Source of the DNA: M269 sp964625615 | GTDB taxonomy: Bacteria > Pseudomonadota > Gammaproteobacteria > Enterobacterales > Alteromonadaceae | Direction of reading: 5' to 3' | Length of the DNA stretch: 64,000 nucleotides | NCBI GenBank assembly: GCA_964625615.1 | Contig: CAZVDU010000001.1 | Location: forward strand, 56,749-120,748 | In this document: one piece after another, positions 44,612 to 52,264 of the stretch | How the letters are laid out: each line of letters starts with the position of its first letter | Position numbering within the stretch: the first letter of the stretch is position 1 | Position numbers and translations under genes: made by a program | Notes under the pieces: model-generated | What the model was told of the DNA's origin: nothing | What the model saw: the letters and a program-made list of their open reading frames with translations, nothing else | Databases searched by the model: none

Positions 44612-47096
44612 AGTAGGGAACTTAAAGACATACCTATTACACCCATCCACGGAGATAATATTCCAGTGACAGCTAAAGGAAGTACAATAGTGTTGTATCC
44701 AGCGGCCCACCATAAGTTTTGTTTGATAGTAGCATAACACTGCTTTGATATAGTCATCAGGTCAATGATGCCATGAAGGTTTTGATTCATCATAATGATG
44801 TCGGCAGAGTTCTTCGCAATGTCTGTTGCATTTGAAATAGCGATAGAAACATCAGCAGCGGCCATGACAGGGCTATCGTTCACACCATCTCCGACCATAA
44901 GTACAGAGCCTTTTCGTTCTTGTACTTCTCGAACATAATGCAGTTTTTGTTCTGGCGAACACTCGCTTTTCCAATTATCAATTGATAAGTCGTTAGCCAA
45001 TTGCGCCACTGCAAACTCATTGTCTCCGCTGAGTATCGTTTGGTTTATTGGTATAAGTGTTTGAAGGGTCATCATTGCACTGACTCTGGTTTTGTCACTA
45101 ACAACAAAACCAGCGATGATTTCGTTATGAGTACCCAATAAGACATTACAGTGACTTAAAGCGGGTGGAACCTGACGATTAAAATACCGCACAGCACCTA
45201 TTTTGTAATCTATATTGTTGATACGTCCGGAAACGCCCAAACCAATATCAACCAGGCCATGAGTCATAGAAAGGTGAGGGGTATCTGATTTAAACGCATG
45301 GCTTATTGGATGCTCAGAGATACTCTCTAATGTTGATGCAATAACTATAGCATCGTCTGTACTCATATCGTTTTTTATGCAATGACTTTCGACCAGCGTA
45401 AATTTACCTTCAGTCAAGGTTCCAGTTTTGTCAAAGCAGGCATGATCAATGGTTTTTAGTTGTTCGAGCACATCAGCACGTTTCACTAAAATCCCATTGC
45501 GATTCAGTAACGCAATAGCGCATGTCAACGCAGAAGGGGTCGCTAAGCCCAAAGCACAAGGGCAGGTTGCGACTAACACAGAGGCCATAACCCAGAATGC
45601 TCTGTCTGGATCAATCCATTGCCAAACAATATAAGTGATTGCTGAAATTGTAAGAACAGCAGTCACAAAGTACTGGGAGAATTTGTCAACAAGAAGTGCA
45701 ATTTGAGGCTTTTGAGCGAAAGCTAATTCTTGCATTCGTAGTATGTTTTGAACGAGNNNNNNNNNNNNNNNNNNNNNNNNNNNNNNNNNNNNNNNNNNNN
45801 NNNNNNNNNNNNNNNNNNNNNNNNNNNNNNNNNNNNNNNNNNNNNNNNNNNNNNNNTTTGAGGCTTTTGAGCGAAAGCTAATTCTTGCATTCGTAGTATG
45901 TTTTGAACGAGTGCATCTTTGAATAACGATGTGACTTTTATCTCAATAGGGGTGGATTGATTGATCGTGCCTCCAAAAACCTGATCGCCTTGTTGCTTGG
46001 TTACGGGTAGGAACTCACCCGATAACATCGATTCATCTATGTTACTTCTGCCAGTGACTATAACGCCATCAATAGGGATAGTTTCTCCTACCTTAACGAG
46101 CACATGTTGCCCGAGAGATAACTTATTCGCGAGTGTTGTTTGTTGCCCATCCTCATTGATGACAGACGCAATGACAGGGGTATGAGAAACACTGTTAGCG
46201 CTAATTTGAGCTGATTTATGCCTTGATTTATGTTCCAGATAACGACTGACCAAGAGCAAAAAAATGAACATGCAGACAGATTCGTAATAGGTTTCGCCGT
46301 CCTGCTGCATGGTTGACCATAGACTCGCTGTAAAAAGGCCTATAATGGCAATGGATATAGGGACATCCATATTCACGGTTTTGACTTTAATGACTCTATA
46401 GGCGCTAGCGTAGAATTCGCGCGCTGAGTAAAAAACGACAGGTAAAGACAGTAATAAGCTGGTCCACTGAAAGTAGCTCAAAGTGACTTGTTCTAAATCG
46501 CCAAAAACACCAAAGTAAATGCCAAAAGTTAACATCATGACTTGCATGGCCATTAAGCCTGCAATGCCAAGCCTGATTAACAATCGCTTATTTTGTTGAA
46601 TATAAAGCTGTTCATGTTGGTCTGGCTGAAAAGGTTGGGCGTGATAACCGATATCTTCTATTGTTTTGAATATATCGCTAAGCTTTAATTGCGCTGCATC
46701 CCAGCTAACTGTTGCTCTTCGAGAGCCAACATTTACGGCTATCTTGGCAATGCCTTTCAATTTGGCGAGTTGGCGCTCAATTAGCCAAGCACAAGCTGGA
46801 CAGCTTACGCCTTGAAGAGACAGTTGTGCCTGTCGTTCATTACCAGCCTCAATCACAAAAGACTCTTGAACACTTTTGTCATTGAATATATCCAAGTCTG
46901 GCAACATGGACTGATTTGGCTCGGCTTTTATCGCTGGCTCAGTTCTAAACCGGTAGTAATCTTCTAACCCACTGTCAATGATGGTTTCTGCGACTGCTTG
47001 ACAACCTATGCAGCATAGACTTCTGACTTTCCCTAAGATTTTTGTGGTAAATACCTCGTCCTTGGGAAGGGGTTGATCACAGTGATAGCAGGTCAT
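44612..47096 (-). CDS. ccoI: cbb3 oxidase-associated copper-translocating P-type ATPase CcoI
   Basis: Spans the spurious gap at 45757-45856. If the duplicated 55 bp is counted once, the frame is continuous for ~776 codons plus a short missing tail, the normal size. The start is ATG 47096 (MTCYHC), not the longer frame that runs back into ccoH. N-terminal cysteines CYHC ... CCIGC, an HMA domain with CPAC (~94), six to eight helices, the CPC ion motif (VATCPCALGLATPS), DKTGT and GDGVNDSPV are all present. It exports Cu+ to the periplasm for cbb3 oxidase assembly. Confidence 0.92.
45702..45756. repeat. left copy of a 55-bp duplication flanking the N gap
   Basis: Identical base for base to 45857-45911. 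It encodes the same peptide (MQELAFAQKPQ region of CcoI) and marks overlapping contig ends. Confidence 0.95.
45757..45856. other. assembly gap (100 N), probably zero real length
   Basis: The contig ends on both sides are the same 55 bp, so they overlap rather than being separated. Joining them restores an intact CcoI of expected length. Confidence 0.9.
45857..45911. repeat. right copy of the 55-bp duplication
   Basis: Identical to 45702-45756. See the gap entry for 45757-45856. Confidence 0.95.
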
Positions 47097-47107
47097 CAGA
47101 AATGTCG

Positions 47108-47605
47108 TTATGGGATAAATAACACTGGGGCTGATTGAGGAAGCGCCACATCTTGTTGGATTTTCCAACCGTTATGAAAAGGATGTAAGCTAAGCCTCCA
47201 TTTTCCCGATAAAGTTTGCTCTATGGGCGCTTGATATGTGCCGTCTGCTCTTTGTGTCAAATTGATGGTAAAATCTCTTTCTGACTGTGTGGAATGATAA
47301 AACTCTAATGTCAGTGCAGCCCCCTGTTCTGGATCCTGACTTAAAAAGCGTAGCTCTATCCGTTCATCAAGGAAAGTAATCTCTGTTCGTAAATTAAGTG
47401 CTTTAGCTGTTTTTATTTTTTCTAACTTGTTATTAATGGCTTTACCTTGTTTATAGTAATCGTCGATTACTAAGCTATCTTTGCTGTTCAGGGCCAATGT
47501 TAACATGGTGATACCTAACGCGAGTGAAACTATAGGTACGCTAATGAGGAACCAAGGCCAAAACTGTTTATACCAGGGTGTTACATCACTTTTCGGACTA
47601 TTCAT
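47108..47605 (-). CDS. ccoH: CcoH/FixH family protein
   Basis: 165 aa. One N-terminal helix (~17-37, FLISVPIVSLALGITMLTLA) is followed by VIDDYYKQGKAINNKLEK, the FixH signature, and a periplasmic beta domain (LRFLSQDPEQGAALTLEFYH, LSGKWRLSLHPF). CcoH is needed for stability and assembly of cbb3 oxidase and interacts with subunits CcoN and CcoP. It lies after the ccoP terminator, with 11 bp to ccoI. ccoG, often found just before it, is absent here. Confidence 0.93.
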   Translation of the reverse strand: MNSPKSDVTPWYKQFWPWFLISVPIVSLALGITMLTLALNSKDSLVIDDYYKQGKAINNKLEKIKTAKALNLRTEITFLDERIELRFLSQDPEQGAALTLEFYHSTQSERDFTINLTQRADGTYQAPIEQTLSGKWRLSLHPFHNGWKIQQDVALPQSAPVLFIP

Positions 47606-47623
47606 TAAACGACTCTAACGCAT

Positions 47624-47648
47624 AAAAAAGCCCCGGCGAACCGAGGCT
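47624..47648 (-). terminator. UUCG-loop terminator of the ccoNOQP operon
   Basis: On the minus strand AGCCTCGG-TTCG-CCGGGGCT (8-bp stem with one G-U pair and a stable tetraloop) runs straight into six T. It lies 19 nt after the ccoP stop. Confidence 0.88.
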
Positions 47649-47666
47649 CATGATAAATCAATCTGC

Positions 47667-48620
47667 TTAATTGTTTAAAGATAGGCTATAAACATAAGCA
47701 GCAACTACGTGAATTTTCTTTTCACCCAGAACGTCTTTGAATGAAGGCATAACACCAGCTCGGCCATTAGTGAGCGTCTCTGTAACTGCTGCTTTAGTCC
47801 CACCGTATAACCAAATATTGTCGGTAAGGTTAGGAGCACCCAATGCTTGATTTCCTTTACCGTCTGGGCCATGACACGCAACACAAACAGCAAAACGTGC
47901 CTGACCTTTATCAGAAAGTTGTGCATCCACTTTACGACCACTAAGACTTAATGCATAAGCAACAACTTCTTCAATTCCTTTATCACCCATGGAATCTATC
48001 CAAGCTGGCATTGCACCTTGGCGGCCTTGAAGTAAAGTTGTTTTGATATTCTCTGGCTTGCCACCGTACAGCCAATCACTATCTGTTAAGTCAGGAAAGC
48101 CCCTTTGCCCGCGAGCATCAGAACCGTGGCATTGAGAACAATTCTGTAAGAATAAGCGCTGACCAATTTTTAGTGCTTCTTCATCAACGGCTAGAGCTTC
48201 AATAGGCTGCTTAGCGAATTCGTCGAAAATAGGCCCGAAAACGTTTTCTGCAAAAGCAACTTCACGATCATATTGGACAATCTTTCCGTTTTCTAGGGCA
48301 TTCTTAGTTGCTGCTTTTGACTCAGCAATAGATTTAATACCTTGATTTGAACTCGTCCAACCGCTTAGACCTGCGAAGTTCCCTAAACCTGGGAACCACA
48401 TCAAATAGAGTAAACCCCATACGATGGTGACGTAAAACATAATTGTCCACCATCTAGGTAACTGATTATTAATCTCGATGATGCCATCAAATTCATGATG
48501 CATATCATCGCCTTCTTCTATACCTGTTTTATTCTGTAGGCACCAACGAAGCAATAAGAAGCACCCTAAAATTGTGCCGAGTGATATGACAGAAATCCAA
48601 ATACTCCAAAAGCTACTCAT
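47667..48620 (-). CDS. ccoP: cbb3-type cytochrome c oxidase subunit III
   Basis: 317 aa. Two membrane helices near the N-terminus (~5-25 and ~55-77), then two cytochrome c domains with heme motifs CSQCH (~160) and CVACH (~245). Methionine ligands are suggested by GAMPAWID and GVMPSFKD. It carries electrons to CcoO/CcoN. It overlaps the ccoQ stop by 8 nt. Confidence 0.96.
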   Translation of the reverse strand: MSSFWSIWISVISLGTILGCFLLLRWCLQNKTGIEEGDDMHHEFDGIIEINNQLPRWWTIMFYVTIVWGLLYLMWFPGLGNFAGLSGWTSSNQGIKSIAESKAATKNALENGKIVQYDREVAFAENVFGPIFDEFAKQPIEALAVDEEALKIGQRLFLQNCSQCHGSDARGQRGFPDLTDSDWLYGGKPENIKTTLLQGRQGAMPAWIDSMGDKGIEEVVAYALSLSGRKVDAQLSDKGQARFAVCVACHGPDGKGNQALGAPNLTDNIWLYGGTKAAVTETLTNGRAGVMPSFKDVLGEKKIHVVAAYVYSLSLNN

Positions 48621-48789
48621 TTGTAGACGACTCCTGTTTTAAATTAGTGTTTTTTTCATCATCAAATACAAGGTTTGCAGCCTCATCAAAACCAGCTTTA
48701 GACTTTTTGCTAAAAGCCCAAATAATGACACCTACAAAGGATATAAAGACAACCAGAGTGAATATAGTACCAACTGTTCCGTTATCCAT
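48613..48789 (-). CDS. ccoQ: cbb3-type cytochrome c oxidase subunit CcoQ
   Basis: 58 aa, translated directly from the minus strand. The N-terminus MDNGTVGTIFTLVVFISFVG is a single membrane helix, followed by IIWAFSKKSKAGFDEAANL, the CcoQ family block, and an acidic tail (FDDEKN). CcoQ stabilises the oxidase complex. It lies between ccoO (8-bp gap) and ccoP (8-nt overlap), the standard position. Confidence 0.92.
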   Translation of the reverse strand: MDNGTVGTIFTLVVFISFVGVIIWAFSKKSKAGFDEAANLVFDDEKNTNLKQESSTNE

Positions 48790-48797
48790 AGTCGCCT

Positions 48798-49403
48798 CTA
48801 CTTAAGTGCTGTACCCAAAGACTGCAAATATGCAATCAGGGCCTGCATTTCTGTTTTGCCTTCGACGTCTTTCTTTGCAGCGGCAATTTCTTCATCTGTG
48901 TAAGGGGCGCCGAATTTGCGGAAAACTTCCATCTTCTTAGCCGTTAGCTTTCCGTCTAATTTATTTTCAGCCAACCAGGGGAAACCAGGCATATTGGACT
49001 CTGGAACAACATTTCTTGGATTAAGCATATGAACACGATGCCATTCGTCACTGTAACGACCGCCGACTCTCGCTAAGTCTGGTCCCGTTCGTTTGGAACC
49101 CCATAAAAAAGGGTGTTCCCAAACTGATTCACCTGCGACTGAATAGTGGCCGTAACGTTCAGTCTCTGAACGGAAAGGGCGGACCATTTGACTATGACAA
49201 CCCACACAGCCTTCTCGAATGTATATATCTCGGCCTTCTAGTTGCAATGCTGTATAAGGTTTTAACCCATCTACTGGTTCCATTACCTGATCTTGAAACA
49301 TCAAAGGTAAAATTTGAACAAGCGCTCCGAAGCTAATAGCAATAAGGATGAATATTGCCATTAAGCCTGCATTTTTTTCGACAACTTCATGCATGTTTTT
49401 CAT
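48798..49403 (-). CDS. ccoO: cbb3-type cytochrome c oxidase subunit II
   Basis: 201 aa. One N-terminal membrane helix (~15-35) anchors a mono-heme cytochrome c domain with CVGCH (~66). GRDIYIREGCVGCHSQMVRP and RTGPDLARVGGRYSDEWH are the family signatures. It relays electrons from CcoP to CcoN. It is the second gene of the operon, 15 bp after ccoN. Confidence 0.96.
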   Translation of the reverse strand: MKNMHEVVEKNAGLMAIFILIAISFGALVQILPLMFQDQVMEPVDGLKPYTALQLEGRDIYIREGCVGCHSQMVRPFRSETERYGHYSVAGESVWEHPFLWGSKRTGPDLARVGGRYSDEWHRVHMLNPRNVVPESNMPGFPWLAENKLDGKLTAKKMEVFRKFGAPYTDEEIAAAKKDVEGKTEMQALIAYLQSLGTALK

Positions 49404-49418
49404 GGTTCGTTCCTTCCT

Positions 49419-50861
49419 TTAAGCTGCTTGAGGCGCAGCAACTGCGCTATCTTCGGTCGTTTCTTCACTTGGCATACGAATGGTCTTAAAGACGTTGTAA
49501 GCCATAACAAACATACCCGATACCACAAAGACACCACCAATGAACCTGATAAAGTAGAACTTATAAGATGCTTCCAAGCTTTGAACAAAACTATAGGTTA
49601 ACGTACCGTCTGTATTAATCGCACGCCACATCAAGCCCTGCATGACACCTGATAACCACATAGCAACGATATAAAGAACAACGCCGACTGTTGCTAGCCA
49701 GAAATGCGTATTAATGAGTTGAATACTGTACATTTTAGGCTTGTTAAACAGTACAGGGATAAGATGATAGACAGCACCAATAGAAACCATTGCAACCCAG
49801 CCAAGCGCACCAGAGTGAACATGACCAATAGTCCAGTCAGTGTAATGTGATAATGCATTGACCGTTTTAATTGCCATCATCGGTCCTTCAAATGTAGACA
49901 TGCCATAGAATGACAACGATACAATCAAGAATCTCAATACGGGATCTGTTCTTAGTTTATGCCAAGCGCCAGATAAGGTCATTATACCGTTTATCATCCC
50001 ACCCCAAGATGGAACGAAAAGGATGACTGACATCACCATACCTAAAGACTGTGTCCAATCAGGCAGTGCTGTGTAGTGCAAGTGATGGGGGCCTGCCCAT
50101 ATATAAAGTGAAATCAATGCCCAAAAATGGATAACTGATAAACGGTATGAATAGACTGGACGACCAGCCTGCTTGGGAACGAAGTAATACATCATGCCTA
50201 AGAACCCGGCTGTTAGGAAAAAGCCAACGGCATTGTGCCCGTACCACCACTGCATCATGGCATCGACAGCACCACCATATAGGGAATACGATTTAGTGAA
50301 TGAAACAGGAATAACCATGCTGTTAGCTATATGTAGAACAGCTACTGTAATAATGAATGCGCCATAAAACCAGTTTGCTACGTATATATGAGATACTTTT
50401 CTTATGATCATGGTGCCGAAGAAATTAATCAGGTAAGCGACCCAGACAAGTGTTATAAGGATGTCAATTGGCCATTCTAGTTCCGCATATTCTTTTGAAC
50501 TTGTTAACCCCAATGGAAGTGTTATCGCGGCACTAACGATAACCGCCTGCCAGCCCCAAAATGTGAAAGCGGCTAATTTATCACTGAAAAGCCTTACCTG
50601 AGAAGTTCGCTGAACGACGTAGTAGGATGTCGCGAAGAGTGCACAGCCACCAAATGCAAAGATAACCGCATTAGTATGCAATGGCCTTAATCTAGAATAG
50701 GTTAGCCATGGTGTATCAAAGTTTAGTTCTGGCCATATTAATTGCGCAGCAATTAGTACGCCTACTGACATACCCACAATACCCCAGACAACAGTCATAA
50801 CAGCAAATTGACTGACTACTTTGTAATTGTATTCGGGGAGCGTTTGCGTGGTTTGATTCAT
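49419..50861 (-). CDS. ccoN: cbb3-type cytochrome c oxidase subunit I
   Basis: 480 aa, 12 transmembrane helices. It is the catalytic heme-copper subunit, with heme-ligand and CuB histidines in RPLHTNAVIFAFGG, WYGHNAVGFFLTAGFLG, GPHHLHYTALPDW and TIGHVHSGALGWVAM. It reduces oxygen at high affinity and pumps protons. It is first in ccoN-O-Q-P. An FNR-like site lies ~190 bp upstream. Confidence 0.97.
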   Translation of the reverse strand: MNQTTQTLPEYNYKVVSQFAVMTVVWGIVGMSVGVLIAAQLIWPELNFDTPWLTYSRLRPLHTNAVIFAFGGCALFATSYYVVQRTSQVRLFSDKLAAFTFWGWQAVIVSAAITLPLGLTSSKEYAELEWPIDILITLVWVAYLINFFGTMIIRKVSHIYVANWFYGAFIITVAVLHIANSMVIPVSFTKSYSLYGGAVDAMMQWWYGHNAVGFFLTAGFLGMMYYFVPKQAGRPVYSYRLSVIHFWALISLYIWAGPHHLHYTALPDWTQSLGMVMSVILFVPSWGGMINGIMTLSGAWHKLRTDPVLRFLIVSLSFYGMSTFEGPMMAIKTVNALSHYTDWTIGHVHSGALGWVAMVSIGAVYHLIPVLFNKPKMYSIQLINTHFWLATVGVVLYIVAMWLSGVMQGLMWRAINTDGTLTYSFVQSLEASYKFYFIRFIGGVFVVSGMFVMAYNVFKTIRMPSEETTEDSAVAAPQAA

Positions 50862-51044
50862 AATCCGCGTCTTCCACTTGTAATTATTTGTTTGTTGTTG
50901 CTATTAAACATAGTTAATTGCTCAATATTCACCAATTTAGTAACAAAAAAACTGGCTATAATTCACACAATTAGATAATTGCCTGTCTTTATACAGAAAA
51001 TTATACGTAAAAAAACATGAATTGATACACAATCTAAGAGAAGA

Positions 51045-51058
51045 TTGATCAATCTCAA
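51045..51058 (-). promoter_or_regulatory. ccoN: FNR-like box upstream of ccoN
   Basis: On the minus strand TTGAG-ATTG-ATCAA matches the FNR consensus with one mismatch; it is also the core of the 14-bp palindrome AGATTGATCAATCT (51042-51055). A TATCAA sits 27 bp downstream, slightly short of class II spacing. It lies 190 bp before ccoN. Confidence 0.4.
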
Positions 51059-51557
51059 TAAAAAGTACAAAAAGCTAAAGTTTTTGAACAAATTCAATAC
51101 ATTAATTTTACAAAAAATTAAATATTCGCTGCCTATGGTCGTACTTTTGGTGCTAGGTATCTTTGCTTATTGGTATAAAACTAGCCAAGTTACCATGGAA
51201 GTGTCATGTCACCTTGATGGTGCGAGTTGCACTATTTTGGGGCGAGATGCTGAGTTTAAGTTTTCGGTGGCGCCTTTCCCGATCAAAACCGAGGAAAGAC
51301 TTATTTTTACCTTACATCTTGAACCTGGACTAGGATTTGATTCTGCATGGATACAAGGGATCAATATGTATATGGGTAGAATCCCCGTTTTGCCTATTGA
51401 CAGTATCGAGGCTTCACAAGAAGGAGCTGTTGAGCTCGAAAGTTATCTGGGAAGCTGTAGTGAACCAAATATGCGATGGCAAATGATCATTAATTTGTCA
51501 GATACAAATGGCGTCATAGTTACGCGCTATATCAATTTTAACTCTATAGTTAACTGA
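51045..51557 (+). CDS. hypothetical membrane-anchored protein divergent from ccoN
   Basis: Up to 170 aa from TTG 51045, with AAGAG just before it. ATG 51135 (140 aa, MVVLLVLGIFAYWYKTSQ) is an alternative if the overlapping FNR-like box is real. One membrane helix (~30-46) is followed by an extracytoplasmic domain with four cysteines (EVSCHLDGASCTILG, YLGSCSEP, one near GSC), suggesting a disulfide. I do not recognise the family. Its place beside the cbb3 operon hints at a redox or assembly role, but only by context. Confidence 0.55.
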   Translation: MINLNKKYKKLKFLNKFNTLILQKIKYSLPMVVLLVLGIFAYWYKTSQVTMEVSCHLDGASCTILGRDAEFKFSVAPFPIKTEERLIFTLHLEPGLGFDSAWIQGINMYMGRIPVLPIDSIEASQEGAVELESYLGSCSEPNMRWQMIINLSDTNGVIVTRYINFNSIVN

Positions 51558-52264
51558 TTTATGCGGCCCCAAAACTCTACTCGTTGCGCTCGAATCTAGA
51601 GTATTAATTCAAAATGAGATTGTCTTCGACGCATAATGTCATTCTGTGTGCACCAAAATCACATGGTGAAACTATGTACTAGTGATCTTGTACAGCTGCA
51701 CGTATGCAACATTAAAGTCATTTGATCGGCGTTTGGAAGATTGAATAAATAAGCAAGATTGAATAGCTTAATGCTCGAGTATATTTGATATAACCACTAA
51801 AGAGCATGCCCCTTCTCATAAGGCTTTAACTTTATGTCTAGAACTACTTTAAGCTGGCTTTATTGGCATAAAGTGCCTGTCACAACAAAGGCTTAAAAAA
51901 TGACCAAAACCAAATTCATTCATGATTTGATCCGCATGTCAATTAGAATGATTATTCTGTTTGGTGTCATATCTATCTCTAGCTGTGTATGCAACCTACT
52001 GACATTGTTGAGTATTTTCAGTTTTTCATATATCGTTCTTTCTGGTGTATACAAAATATTACAATTTGAAATAATGTTATTTCAAAGCTACCATCAAACT
52101 AGTACGAGGCTTTAGGTAGTTTGTTTGAGCACCATAGTTACCGAAAATAATCAGCAATAAAGTGGCTAAGGGAAAGCATTAATAATTGAAAATGGATTAG
52201 GAACAAATATTGCTTATCAAAAAAATTAAAGTGGTTATTAAATATAATAAGCGGCAGGAAACAC
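51558..52264. other. 707-bp intergenic region before the TonB receptor
   Basis: AT-rich, with no convincing gene. AAGATTGAATA occurs twice (51737-51747 and 51755-51765, 18 bp apart). A 71-codon hydrophobic frame at 51900-52115 has no SD and is not accepted. TATAAT at 52243-52248 and AGGAAA at 52256-52261 lie close before the receptor ATG; no matching -35 was found. Confidence 0.5.

Noticed and set aside
43978..45735. A 585-codon frame joining the TauE/SafE protein and CcoI through the N gap
   Set aside because: The 100 N has arbitrary length and cannot preserve frame. The two halves belong to different families, so they are separate genes interrupted by the gap.
51900..52115. 71-aa hydrophobic ORF before the TonB receptor
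   Set aside because: No ribosome binding site, low-complexity hydrophobic composition and no neighbour to pair with. Not convincing as a gene.
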